Assembly (NCBI GenBank): GCA_019637395.1 | Contig: JAHBVR010000007.1 | Span: forward strand, 186,001 to 250,000 | Origin: Vulcanimicrobiota bacterium | Lineage (GTDB): Bacteria > Vulcanimicrobiota > Xenobia > Xenobiales > JADMJV01 | Direction: 5' to 3' | Length of the DNA: 64,000 nucleotides | Part shown: piece by piece, positions 32,195 through 40,976 of the stretch | Numbering within the stretch: the stretch's first letter is position 1 | Layout: each line of letters opens with the position of its first letter | Program-made: the position numbers and the translations under genes | Notes under the pieces: generated by a model | The model's database searches: none | Told to the model about the DNA's origin: nothing | What the model saw: only the letters and a program-made list of their open reading frames with translations

Positions 32195-33705
32195 AGCACC
32201 ACCTCAACAGGGAAACCTTGCTCTTGTTCGTTCTGGGCCTGCTGGCCACGGTGCCTTACTGGACCCTTTATCAAGATATGGATGACGAGGCGGCGGTGGC
32301 GGCGTTGGGGGCCGTCCGCCTGCTGAAGGGCGAGTTACCTTATCGCGATTGGATGACCCGCCATACGCCCGGCACCTACTTTGTCACCGCCGCCTACTAT
32401 TTTGTTTTCGGCAGCGGCCAGTGGGGCACACGCTCGCTCATGGGCCTGGTCAGCTCCCTTTCCGGACTGCTGATTCACAGTTGTAGCAAACAGGTCACCA
32501 GCAGCAAGTTGCGCTATCTGCCCTGGGTGCTCTGGACCTGCGGTAGCGTGGCCGAAAAGCCAGAACTCAACCACCATTGGTTCGGAGCCTGCAGCACGCT
32601 GTTCACTTTCTACTGGGTGCTGCGCTGGTCCCTGAATCCCGGTCCACGCACACCAATTTGGGTAGGCTTCAGCGCCGCCCTGTCGAGCTGGTTCCTACAA
32701 TCCAACGGACTCTCTTCGTTGTTGATGGTCATCCTGGTCTGGCTGCGCTTCCGACCGGCCGGACTGGGCAAGACCATCCTGGCTTATCTACTGACCGACC
32801 TGGTCTTATGGCTGCCCTGGCTGGGCTACGCTCACGAGGTCTGGCTGAATCACCTGCGCATTCTGACCCGCCACATCACCTTCAATCGACAGGCCTACAG
32901 CTGGCAACGACTGAGCGACCTGAGCGCTTTTTATCGCCACCTCGATATCCGCTTCCAAACCATTCACTTCCTGGCCGCCTGGAGCCAGTTCGGCCGGGTT
33001 TGCCTGCAGTACGGACTCTATTACATCGCGATTCCGCTAGCCTGGGTGATAGCCGAAAAGCGCCGGAAGCGAGCGCAAATAGCCCTGGCCTACGGGTGCG
33101 TTGCCTGGGCTTTGACGACCGGCTACTGCCAGACGATTGATTACTTGAGTTACGCCGCCCCTGCTTTTCAACTGGCCATGCTGTGTCTGCTCGACGGCCA
33201 GCAACGCCTGGCTGCCGGTTGGGGCCTCCTGGAAATCGCCGGGTGGTTTTTTCGCGCCTGCTCCGTAAGTGTAGCCTTCTGCTATCCCATCGCCACTCGA
33301 GCGGGAACCTACTGGGCGGCAGATCCTCAAAATGCCTATTCACTCAATCAGCTGCACGCCTGGATCGAAAACCACTGTCCGGAGAACAGCCCGGTCCTGG
33401 CCTATCCCTATTTTTCCAGAGTCTACACCTTGGAAAAATTAAATAACCCGATCCAACAGGCAGTTTTACTCCCCTGGCTGTATGAGGACAAGGAGTTCAT
33501 CGACTGTGCGGCCGTTATGGATCGAGAAAAAACGCCCTTCATTCTTCACCGGGTGCTGAACCCCGACGTCATCCTGACGGAATACCGCAACACTCCCGCT
33601 GAGGAATTTCGCCAGGAGTATGCACTTCAAGGGGCTCGAATTTTCAACCACTACCAAAAAGTCTGGGAAGTTCCCGGCTATGAAGTGTGGGCGCGCAAGC
33701 CCTGA
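32191..33705 (+). CDS. GT-C-fold membrane glycosyltransferase-like protein, second paralogue
   Basis: The frame is open from 32092, but ATG 32191 overlaps the stop of the first paralogue and begins a natural membrane helix (LLLFVLGLLATVPYWTLY). The protein of 504 residues repeats the paralogue's landmarks: QDMDDEAAVAALGAVRLLKG, YRDWMTRHTPGTYF, the helix with SNGLSSLLMVIL, and in the C-terminal part YWAADPQNAYSLNQLHAW and TLEKLNNPIQQAVLLPWL. This indicates tandem duplication with substantial divergence. The two may form a heterodimer or act in successive steps on one glycan. The end overlaps the convergent methyltransferase by 28 bp. Confidence 0.65.
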   Translation: MKHHLNRETLLLFVLGLLATVPYWTLYQDMDDEAAVAALGAVRLLKGELPYRDWMTRHTPGTYFVTAAYYFVFGSGQWGTRSLMGLVSSLSGLLIHSCSKQVTSSKLRYLPWVLWTCGSVAEKPELNHHWFGACSTLFTFYWVLRWSLNPGPRTPIWVGFSAALSSWFLQSNGLSSLLMVILVWLRFRPAGLGKTILAYLLTDLVLWLPWLGYAHEVWLNHLRILTRHITFNRQAYSWQRLSDLSAFYRHLDIRFQTIHFLAAWSQFGRVCLQYGLYYIAIPLAWVIAEKRRKRAQIALAYGCVAWALTTGYCQTIDYLSYAAPAFQLAMLCLLDGQQRLAAGWGLLEIAGWFFRACSVSVAFCYPIATRAGTYWAADPQNAYSLNQLHAWIENHCPENSPVLAYPYFSRVYTLEKLNNPIQQAVLLPWLYEDKEFIDCAAVMDREKTPFILHRVLNPDVILTEYRNTPAEEFRQEYALQGARIFNHYQKVWEVPGYEVWARKP

Positions 33706-34481
33706 CGTTCGACCACGGTGGTCATGAACATTCCTAACCAGGCACTGAAGGGTTGTAGAGCCTCCTCCAGAGCACGCACCAGCCTGTACGAAGCCGCCGG
33801 TAGCAGACAGCGAAAGGAGACCCCCCCGCTGAGCAAATAGCGAAAAGGCGTGTGGAAAAAAAGCTCGACTCGGCGCAGGCCGGGAAACTCCGCCTGGAAG
33901 GTCTCCGCGTCGCGTACAAACAAGATCCAGGGCAAGGCGGAATTGCTGTGCGAAAGCGGGCCGTCGCTTCTCTCCAGCGACCGGCCTGCTGTCAGGTCGC
34001 ACGGCTCGTGGTGGAGCCAACGGTAAACAAACCGGCCAAACAGAGTGGGGGCCGGCTCCAGGCAAACGAGCCGGCCTCCCGGCATCAGGCAGCGCTCGGC
34101 TTCGCGCAACAGGCTGGCGGGCTCGGGCACATGGTGCAGGGTGTTGACCATATAAATCGCGGCCAAAGAACTGGAGTCAAACGGCAGCTTTTCTCCAGAA
34201 ATTTGATAATCCAGGTAAGGCAGAGGCAGGACGTCCGAAGTCAGAGTACCCGGGATCACCTCGGGCAAGAACCCCCCTCCAGAGCCGATTTCCAACCGTG
34301 GACCGCTCAATCCGCCGTCCAGGCGCGCCAGCGAGCGATACCAATCGACGTAGATTGCTTCCAAGAAAGGCTTGCTGCGGATCAAGCGGCGATGGACCAG
34401 GGTGGTGGACGGATTGTCCAGATCCAGTCCGACCGTTTCCGGAATGCGCAAAGGTCGCAGCAAGGCCCTGAGCAGACTCAT
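33678..34481 (-). CDS. SAM-dependent methyltransferase
   Basis: A 267-residue class I methyltransferase with motif I LEIGSGGGFLPEV, acidic LTSDVLPLPYLD, and the Methyltransf_11 region LPFDSSSLAAIYMVNTLHHVPEPASLLREAERCLMPGGRLVCLEP. The C-terminal half has hydrophobic stretches around LSGGVSFRCLLPAASYRL that may contact a membrane or lipid-linked substrate. Given the neighbouring glycosyltransferases, a role in glycan modification is a reasonable guess only. It is on the minus strand downstream of the terminator of the cell-wall operon. Confidence 0.75.
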   Translation of the reverse strand: MSLLRALLRPLRIPETVGLDLDNPSTTLVHRRLIRSKPFLEAIYVDWYRSLARLDGGLSGPRLEIGSGGGFLPEVIPGTLTSDVLPLPYLDYQISGEKLPFDSSSLAAIYMVNTLHHVPEPASLLREAERCLMPGGRLVCLEPAPTLFGRFVYRWLHHEPCDLTAGRSLERSDGPLSHSNSALPWILFVRDAETFQAEFPGLRRVELFFHTPFRYLLSGGVSFRCLLPAASYRLVRALEEALQPFSAWLGMFMTTVVERQGLRAHTS

Positions 34482-34568
34482 GGGCCTGCGTTCTTGGCCC
34501 CCTGACGATGTCCTCCGCCCTCGAGGGCGTAAGCCCGGGACGCCTTGGCCCCACGGGGCTGGTGGCCG

Positions 34569-34588
34569 AAAAAGCCTGCTCTACAGGC
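34569..34588 (-). terminator. Rho-independent terminator at the end of the dcw operon
   Basis: Reading the minus strand, GCCTG (complement of 34584-34588) pairs with CAGGC (complement of 34574-34578) around a five-base loop and is followed by five T (34573-34569). The stop codon of the kinase-like gene is inside the loop. The stem is short, so strength is uncertain, but the position at the end of an eleven-gene unit fits. Confidence 0.5.
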
Positions 34589-35807
34589 CGCGATGCTTGA
34601 GGCCCAAGCCCAGGGCCAGCGATTCATCCACCGTAAAGATCTTTTTGGCCAGTTGCATCCAGGCGTAAAAACAGTCGGGCAGCAACTCGATTTTGGCCTG
34701 CCCGTTTTCCCCTCGGCGGGTCAGAGCGTTGCTCAACTGCAGAGAGACCAGGTTGATATCCTTGCCTTTGTCAGGCCCGTAACCGGGCACGTTCTCGAGG
34801 GCCAGACGGGCGATTTCTGCGCTGCTGCGATTGGGGTCGTCGCCATATTTTTCACGGATACGGTCAAGGAAAGCAGCGGCGATCTTCTCGGGCATGGCGT
34901 AGCTGTCGGTCTGAGCGGGTCCGATCAAGTCCAGCCCCCAACTTTTGTCCTGGCGCAACTGGTCGCGGTTTTTGATCAGGGTGGCCGTCATCTCCTGGAG
35001 CACCTCTCTGGTAACGGTGGGAATGAGGCGCGCGCCCTGGCGCACCATGTCATGAATCGCTCGATTGCTCAGGCCGCGAATCTTTTCCAAAGCGGCGGCG
35101 ACGTTCTCGGGGGTGGCGGCACTGGCGAAAAGCTTGCGGTTGACCTTGGGCATCACCCCGAAGGCGTTGATTTGCTCGAGTCCCGCGCAACCATAATCGC
35201 CGTAGATGACCTCTTTGTTTTTATCAAACCAGATGTTTTCGTTCTTGATGGACCGGTCAAAGTCGCCCATCCAGGCGCACACCACCGTGCCCAAAATGGC
35301 CCGGTCCGGATCCTGCAAGCCCTGCAGCAGGTTCTCGTTGCCAGCCAGTTCCTGCATTTCCTCGACCAGTTCGCAGGCGGTACCGCGCAAAACCTCACCG
35401 TTATAGTTGGCGTGAGCTTCCCGGTAGTGCACGCTGTGACAACCGAGCCGATCCATAATATCCGAGGAAATCACCTGGTGAGCCCACCAGGCCTCGAGCT
35501 GCTTGAGTTCGCACATCGACTTGGGCCGCTCCAGCTTGAGCACTCCCGGCCTGCCGTCGGCCAGAGTACAGAACACCGGCGAGGAATCGCCGAAGTCGTC
35601 GCCGGTTACGGTCTTGGGCTTGCCCGTCTCGTCCAATTTCAAGGTCACCGTCTCGGCGCACAGCTCAGCCGTGGACAGCTTGTTCAGCGGCGTGGCCTCA
35701 CCCGGCGAATAGGCATCGCAAATGCTCTTGGGAACAGACTCCACCACCGGCCGCGGCGGAACTATCGGGCCGGCTACTCGAAATTGCGAAAGGACAGGGT
35801 TCACCAC
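34581..35807 (-). CDS. Protein-kinase-fold (HipA/PI-kinase-like) protein at the end of the dcw operon
   Basis: A 408-residue soluble protein of no family I can name. Its centre has kinase-like landmarks: a nucleotide-side lysine in GRPGVLKLERP (Lys91), a catalytic-loop-like WMGDFDRSIKNENIWFD (179-195, Asp and Asn spaced as in PI-kinase and HipA folds), and a metal-binding IYGDYG (201-206) in place of DFG. The C-terminal half is helical. The start is a GTG 34 bp after the ftsW stop, so it is probably co-transcribed with the division genes and terminated by the hairpin at its stop codon. A kinase acting on protein or lipid targets linked to cell-wall growth is inference. Confidence 0.55.
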   Translation of the reverse strand: MVNPVLSQFRVAGPIVPPRPVVESVPKSICDAYSPGEATPLNKLSTAELCAETVTLKLDETGKPKTVTGDDFGDSSPVFCTLADGRPGVLKLERPKSMCELKQLEAWWAHQVISSDIMDRLGCHSVHYREAHANYNGEVLRGTACELVEEMQELAGNENLLQGLQDPDRAILGTVVCAWMGDFDRSIKNENIWFDKNKEVIYGDYGCAGLEQINAFGVMPKVNRKLFASAATPENVAAALEKIRGLSNRAIHDMVRQGARLIPTVTREVLQEMTATLIKNRDQLRQDKSWGLDLIGPAQTDSYAMPEKIAAAFLDRIREKYGDDPNRSSAEIARLALENVPGYGPDKGKDINLVSLQLSNALTRRGENGQAKIELLPDCFYAWMQLAKKIFTVDESLALGLGLKHRGL

Positions 35808-35841
35808 CCCAGCAGCTTAACGGGCCATCCTCAAAAATCTT

Positions 35842-37200
35842 CTAAAGAATGGCTTCGGCTTTCTCGCGTTTGTTGCGTTTACGCCGAGTTTCACGGGCGG
35901 TGACGAAACTTCGCTCGCTCAGGGTAGGTTCGATAACGGGGCGCGGGAGACGGGCTTCGGTGCGGCGCAAGCGTTGGCCGGCGGCACGCTGTTCCCAGGT
36001 GCCGTTGGAGATAGGGGCGACCCGCTCATCGCTGGAACTGACCAGGGTGGAGCCCAGCCTGGTGCGGCGTTCGCGACGCTTGGGTCTGCCTTCGCCTTCG
36101 ACGTTGCGGGCATTGAAGTCGGCCACGTTGAGCAGCACGCCCACGTTCACCAGGCTGAAGAGGATGGAACTGCCGCCGTAGCTGATGAAAGGCAGCGGCA
36201 CGCCGGTGGAGGGGAGGCAGCCGCTGGCCACAGCCATATTCATCAAGGCCTGCAGAGCGATCTGGAAGGTGACCCCGGCAGCCAGCAGGCGCAGGTAGGG
36301 ACGGCGGCACTGCACGGCCACCTTGAAGCCCTTATAGAGTAGGGCTACGTAGAGTGTGCACAGGGCCGAAGTCCCCATAAAACCAAGTTCCTCGCCGAGA
36401 ATCGCGAAGATGAAGTCGGTATGCATTTCGGGCAGGTAATTGTACTTCTGGTGGCTGTTACCGATGCCCTGACCCACCAGACCACCGGAGGCCAGCGCCA
36501 GCAGACTGTTATAGAGCTGGTAACCGGCGCCCTGGACATCGCCCATGGGGTCGACGAACGTGGCCAGACGCTTCATGCGGAAGGGCTTGGCGATGATCAT
36601 GGTGACCACCGCCATCACGCCGGCCGCCGCCATAGCCCCGAGGTGTTCGAGCTTGGCGCCGGCCACAAAGAGCATGGCCATGAAGACGCCGGCCAGCACC
36701 AGGGCCGTTCCCAAATCGGGCTCTTGCTCGACCAGCAGCAGCATGATACCGAAGATGCCCAGGGCTGGAATGATGCGCCACCATTGAGCCACTTTCTCCC
36801 GCCGCCGGTCGAGACAGTCGGCCAGATAAAAAATCAAGGCCAGTTTGGCCATTTCGGCCACCTGAAACTGGAAGGGGCCCATGGGAATCCAGCGCCTGGC
36901 ACCGTTGATTTCCGGACCAATCAGCATCACCAAAGCCAGCAGTCCGATGGTGGCGATAGCGAAGGGCACGCTGCTGAGCGCGCGCAGGCGGGTCAGATCC
37001 AGTTTGCGCACAAAGAACAGCGCCACCACTCCAATCCCGGCGGCCATCCCCTGCCTCTTGAGAAAGAAGAACGGGTCGTAGCGAAAGTCACCCGAGGAGG
37101 CGGTCATCACCGTGGACGACGAGAACACCATCAACAGGCCTAGTAGTGTGAGACAAGCAGTTATGGTGATCAGCCAAGGATCAGCCTGACGTAACCTCAT
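35842..37200 (-). CDS. ftsW: Lipid II polymerase FtsW with long basic C-terminal tail
   Basis: A SEDS-family glycosyltransferase that polymerises lipid II at the septum with its partner PBP (ftsI in this operon). About ten membrane helices are seen, with NGARRWIPMGPFQFQVAEMAKLALI, EQEPDLGTALVL, YQLYNSLLALASGGLVGQGIGNSHQKYNYLPEMHTDFIFAILGEELGF and LPFISYGGSSI, all typical. Instead of a short end, residues from about 375 to 452 form an Arg/Lys-rich, probably disordered cytoplasmic tail. The ATG overlaps the murD stop by four bases. A septal role is inferred from the ftsI-containing operon. Confidence 0.93.
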   Translation of the reverse strand: MRLRQADPWLITITACLTLLGLLMVFSSSTVMTASSGDFRYDPFFFLKRQGMAAGIGVVALFFVRKLDLTRLRALSSVPFAIATIGLLALVMLIGPEINGARRWIPMGPFQFQVAEMAKLALIFYLADCLDRRREKVAQWWRIIPALGIFGIMLLLVEQEPDLGTALVLAGVFMAMLFVAGAKLEHLGAMAAAGVMAVVTMIIAKPFRMKRLATFVDPMGDVQGAGYQLYNSLLALASGGLVGQGIGNSHQKYNYLPEMHTDFIFAILGEELGFMGTSALCTLYVALLYKGFKVAVQCRRPYLRLLAAGVTFQIALQALMNMAVASGCLPSTGVPLPFISYGGSSILFSLVNVGVLLNVADFNARNVEGEGRPKRRERRTRLGSTLVSSSDERVAPISNGTWEQRAAGQRLRRTEARLPRPVIEPTLSERSFVTARETRRKRNKREKAEAIL

Positions 37201-38630
37201 CGTTCCTCCATCTTTTCCATCAAGCGAGAAGCGCTGGCGGCGAAAACTTCGCCCCTATGTTCCGCATTTAAAAACATGTCAAAGCTGGTGCAGGCGGGCG
37301 AAAGCAGCACCACGCCGGGCCGGGGAGCCAGCGAATGCGCCAGTTCCACCGCCTCTTCCATACTGGACGCGCGCTGATGGGCTTTGAGCCCGTACTTGAG
37401 CGCGTGCTCGGCAATTTGCGGGCCGGCCTCGCCGATGCTCACCAACGCGTGGCAATGCCTGGCGATGACCCGGCCTAAGTCATCCAGATTCAGACCTTTG
37501 TCGCGCCCGCCCGCGATCAGGACCACCGGTTCTTCGTAAGTCAGCAGCGCCGACTCCACCGACGAGACGTTGGTCGCCTTGGAATCATCGATGAAGCGCA
37601 CTCCTTCCAGGGCTCCCACTTCTTCCAGGCGATGGTGCATCCGATGGTAGCTGGCAAAGGCGTGCTCGATCTGCTCGGAACTGGCGCCCACACAGAGCGC
37701 CGCCAGGCAGGCAGCCAGCGCGTTGGAAAGGTTGTGAGGGCCCGGAAGGTTGGGAAAATGCCAGCGCAACACCTTGCGCGCCTCGTCCCCCGGCAGGCGC
37801 AACCAGAACCAGCCGTCCTGCAGCCAGGCTCCATGCTCCACTTCATGCTGGACCGAGTATTGCAAAAGTTTGGCGTGGCTGCGCCGAGGCGGCGGATAGT
37901 GGGGCCAGAGCGGCAACTTGCCCTGGGCCACCCATTCGCCCACCCGGCGCGCCTCGGCGTCGTCAGCGTTGAAAAGGGCCCAGTCGTCGCCCGTCTGATA
38001 GGCAAACAAGCGCGCCTTCGACTCGACGTATTCTTCCATGGTGCGGTGCCGGTCCAAATGATCGGCCGTCACGTTGGTGAGCAGAGCCAGGTGAGGCCGG
38101 AAACTGTGCACCGTCTCCAATTGGAAACTGCTGATCTCGGCCACCACGAAGTCGATTCCGGTCAAATCGCCACTGACTTCGCTGACCAGGGGAATGCCGA
38201 TGTTGCCGGCCAACCGCGAACGGGACCCCAGCGCTTGCTGCAGCAAGGAACAACTGGTGCTTTTGCCGTTGGTGCCGGTCACCGCCAGCAAAGGCTTGGG
38301 ACAGAGCCGGTAGGCGACTTCCACTTCCCCGGCCACCGCCACCCCGCGCTCCAGCGCCTGCTGCACCACCGGCGCGTAGATGGAAACACCAGGACTGATG
38401 AGCAACACGTCGCCCTCCAGCAAACGGTCGCTGTGGCCACCCATCTCCACTTCGGCTCCCAAAGCCCGGGCCTGTTCCGGCATGTCTCCCAACTGCTCGG
38501 GAGCGCGCTGATCGCTCAAGAGAACGCGCGCTCCTTTGGCCGTCAAAACGCGGGCCAGGGCCAGCCCGCTGCGGGCCAGCCCCAAAATGGAAACGCGCTG
38601 TCCTTCCCAGGATTGGGGAATCGAGTTCAC
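37197..38630 (-). CDS. murD: UDP-N-acetylmuramoylalanine--D-glutamate ligase
   Basis: MurD adds D-glutamate to UDP-MurNAc-L-Ala. The open frame reaches 39215, but that extension is a shadow of mraY; GTG 38630 overlaps the mraY stop (GTGA) and gives a normal 477-residue enzyme. Motifs: SILGLARSGLALARVL (N-terminal fold), VTGTNGKSTSCSLLQQ (ATP loop), VAEISSFQLE, LTNVTADHLDRH, FIDDSKATNVSSV and LIAGGRDKGLNLDDL. The ATG of ftsW overlaps its stop. Confidence 0.95.
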   Translation of the reverse strand: MNSIPQSWEGQRVSILGLARSGLALARVLTAKGARVLLSDQRAPEQLGDMPEQARALGAEVEMGGHSDRLLEGDVLLISPGVSIYAPVVQQALERGVAVAGEVEVAYRLCPKPLLAVTGTNGKSTSCSLLQQALGSRSRLAGNIGIPLVSEVSGDLTGIDFVVAEISSFQLETVHSFRPHLALLTNVTADHLDRHRTMEEYVESKARLFAYQTGDDWALFNADDAEARRVGEWVAQGKLPLWPHYPPPRRSHAKLLQYSVQHEVEHGAWLQDGWFWLRLPGDEARKVLRWHFPNLPGPHNLSNALAACLAALCVGASSEQIEHAFASYHRMHHRLEEVGALEGVRFIDDSKATNVSSVESALLTYEEPVVLIAGGRDKGLNLDDLGRVIARHCHALVSIGEAGPQIAEHALKYGLKAHQRASSMEEAVELAHSLAPRPGVVLLSPACTSFDMFLNAEHRGEVFAASASRLMEKMEER

Positions 38631-39601
38631 AATTTCCCCCCCAGGTGCAGATAAAGACCGAGCAAGGCCAGCACCAGAGAAACCAGCCACATGCGCTGGG
38701 TCACCTGGACTTCGTGCATCCCGCCCAGGCAAAAGTGGTGGTGAATGGGGCTCATGCGAAAGATGCGCTTGCCTTTGGTCAGCTTGAAGTAGGTAACTTG
38801 CATGATGACCGAGACCGCTTCCATCACGTAGACCCCCCCGATGATAACCAGCAAAAAGGGAGTTCGGGTGATCAGGGCCAGGCCGGCCAGCAGTCCGCCC
38901 AAACCCATGGAACCGGTGTCCCCCATAAAGATACGCGCCGGGAAGCTGTTGAACCAGAGAAAGCCCAGCGTGGCGCCGGCCATCCCGATGGCCGCGGTGG
39001 CCAGGTCGGCGTGGCCGCCGGACAGACAAATCACGCCGTAGACCAGCAGCGAAGAAAACACTGCCCCCCCGGCCAGTCCATCCAGGCCGTCGGTCAGGTT
39101 GACGGCGTTGGTGGTGCCGGCCACCACCAGCCAACTGAGGATCAGCACCCAGTGCATGCCGGCCAGGAAGCCGAAATAAGGAATTTCCACGCCCGGTCGC
39201 TCCATAGTGCAGCACAGGTAAATTCCCATGGCCAGACTGAGCGCGGTCTGAATCACAATTTTATGGCGAGCTTTCAAGCCCAGGTTGCGGTTGCGCATGA
39301 CCTTGGTCAGGTCGTCGGTCATCCCCAGCAGCCAGCTGCCCAGGGTCAGAATCCAAACCGCCAGAAGATCGGCGCTCCAATGATAAGCCCAAAAGCTGGC
39401 CAGCAAGCCGACGGGAACAAAGAGTCCGCCGCCCATGGTGGGCGTGCCCGCCTTGGATTGATGATCCTTGGGACCTTCCTCGCGGATCTTTTGACCCCAG
39501 CCCAGACGCCGCATGCCCGCCAGAAAGACGGGCATCCCCAGGAAGGTCAGCCCGGCCCCCATCGCGCCGGCGAACCATAAGGATTGTATTTCAGGCGTCA
39601 T
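38627..39601 (-). CDS. mraY: Phospho-N-acetylmuramoyl-pentapeptide-transferase
   Basis: MraY moves phospho-MurNAc-pentapeptide onto undecaprenyl phosphate to make lipid I. The 324-residue protein has ten membrane helices and the catalytic loops KAGTPTMGGG, GMTDDLTKV (Mg-binding aspartates), TNAVNLTDGLDGLAGG, FPARIFMGDTGSMGLGG, and the histidine motif SPIHHHFCLGGMHEVQV. All are canonical. It overlaps murF by 11 bp and murD by four, indicating tight translational coupling within the operon. Confidence 0.95.
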   Translation of the reverse strand: MTPEIQSLWFAGAMGAGLTFLGMPVFLAGMRRLGWGQKIREEGPKDHQSKAGTPTMGGGLFVPVGLLASFWAYHWSADLLAVWILTLGSWLLGMTDDLTKVMRNRNLGLKARHKIVIQTALSLAMGIYLCCTMERPGVEIPYFGFLAGMHWVLILSWLVVAGTTNAVNLTDGLDGLAGGAVFSSLLVYGVICLSGGHADLATAAIGMAGATLGFLWFNSFPARIFMGDTGSMGLGGLLAGLALITRTPFLLVIIGGVYVMEAVSVIMQVTYFKLTKGKRIFRMSPIHHHFCLGGMHEVQVTQRMWLVSLVLALLGLYLHLGGKL

Positions 39602-40970
39602 CTTGCCACTTCTCCAATTCGGGAACTAAACGGTCCAGGCCGACTCCGCGTGAGGCTTTGAGAAGCAAAGTATCGCCATTACTCAATTGAGGCGTCAGCA
39701 TAGCGGCGGCGGCATCGGTGTCAGGCGCCCAGAGCACGGGGGCCAATCCGGCCTGCTTGGCGCTACGAGCCAGGATCTGGCTACGTCGGCCCACGGCCAG
39801 CAGCAAATCGACGCCCATCTCGGCCACCCACTGGCCTAACTCGTGATGGGCCTGCTCTTCATAGGCTCCCAGTTCCAGCATGTCGCCCAACACGGCCAAC
39901 TTGCGACCCGGAGCATAGTCCAGCACCTTGAGCGCGGAGCGCATGGAGTCGGGGGCGGCGTTGTAGGCATCGTTGAGTAAGCACAGACCATTGGGCAACA
40001 TGTGGCGCTCCATGCGCAGATGACTCAGGCGAACCTGGCGCAGGGCTTCGCCGGCCCGAGCCGGGTCGATGTGAAAATGTTTGGCCACCGCCCAGGCGGC
40101 CGCCAGGTCCTCGACATGGTGTTCGCCAGGCAAGGGGAAATCCCACAGATGGCCGGCCTCGAACTCGAGTTGCCAGCCTTCCAAACCGCGCTGCTTGCGT
40201 TGTAGCGGCTTGACCGCGGCGGAGCTATCAGGATCTCCCGAAAAGCTGGTCACCGGGCCGTGATGAAGGCCCTTGAGATAAGCAAAGAAGTCGCTGTCGG
40301 CGGGCAACACGGCCACCGCTTCGGAATCCAGAGCCTCGATCAGCTCTCCTTTGGCCTGAGCAATCTTCTCGCGGCTCCCCAGCAACTCGATGTGCGAGAC
40401 GCCCACGTTGGTGATCAGGCCCATTTCCGGCTTGAGCAGCAGGGCCAGCCGGCGAATTTGCTCCAGACCGCGCATGGCGATCTCCATGACCGCCACCTGT
40501 GTACCCATTTCAAGCTGCAGCAGAGTCAGGGGCACGCCCACGTCGTTGTTGTAGTTGCCCGGTGTTTTGTGAATCTTATAGGCGGTCGAAAGCAGGCAGG
40601 CCACCAGGTCTTTGGTGGTGGTTTTTCCGGTCGAACCGGTGATGGCTACCACTCGCGCCTTGACCCGCCGGTGCAGGTGATAGGCTCCCAGGCCCTGGAG
40701 GGCCTGGAGAGTATCCCCCACACGAATAACTCCGGCCGGTGCCTCTCCGCTCCGGCTCCAAAGAGCGGCCGCCGCTCCCTGTTGCAACGCCGAAGCCACA
40801 TGATCGTGGCCATCGTGCTGCGCCCCGACCAGGGGCACAAAGAGACTACCCTGAGTCATCTGGCGCGAGTCGGTTGAAATATCTTCAAACACATGTTCGT
40901 CCGAAAAAGACAAAGAAGTGCTCTGACCGGCCGTCGCCGCGAGCACTTCTTCCAGGGACCAGCCCAGCAT
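39591..40970 (-). CDS. murF: UDP-MurNAc-tripeptide--D-alanyl-D-alanine ligase
   Basis: MurF adds D-Ala-D-Ala to the UDP-MurNAc tripeptide. The 459 residues include FEDISTDSRQMTQGSLFVPLVG (N-terminal domain), ITGSTGKTTTKDLVACLL (ATP loop), NYNNDVGVPLTLL, TNVGVSHIELLGSREKIAQAKGEL, and LLNDAYNAAPDSM plus VLGDMLELG at the C-terminal domain. The sequence is complete. It starts 6 bp after the murE stop and overlaps mraY. Confidence 0.95.
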   Translation of the reverse strand: MLGWSLEEVLAATAGQSTSLSFSDEHVFEDISTDSRQMTQGSLFVPLVGAQHDGHDHVASALQQGAAAALWSRSGEAPAGVIRVGDTLQALQGLGAYHLHRRVKARVVAITGSTGKTTTKDLVACLLSTAYKIHKTPGNYNNDVGVPLTLLQLEMGTQVAVMEIAMRGLEQIRRLALLLKPEMGLITNVGVSHIELLGSREKIAQAKGELIEALDSEAVAVLPADSDFFAYLKGLHHGPVTSFSGDPDSSAAVKPLQRKQRGLEGWQLEFEAGHLWDFPLPGEHHVEDLAAAWAVAKHFHIDPARAGEALRQVRLSHLRMERHMLPNGLCLLNDAYNAAPDSMRSALKVLDYAPGRKLAVLGDMLELGAYEEQAHHELGQWVAEMGVDLLLAVGRRSQILARSAKQAGLAPVLWAPDTDAAAAMLTPQLSNGDTLLLKASRGVGLDRLVPELEKWQDDA

Positions 40971-40976
40971 GGGCTT

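Noticed and set aside
37197-39215. A 672-residue frame covering murD with a long N-terminal extension
   Set aside because: The extension is antiphase reading of mraY and has no family match; GTG 38630 gives normal MurD.
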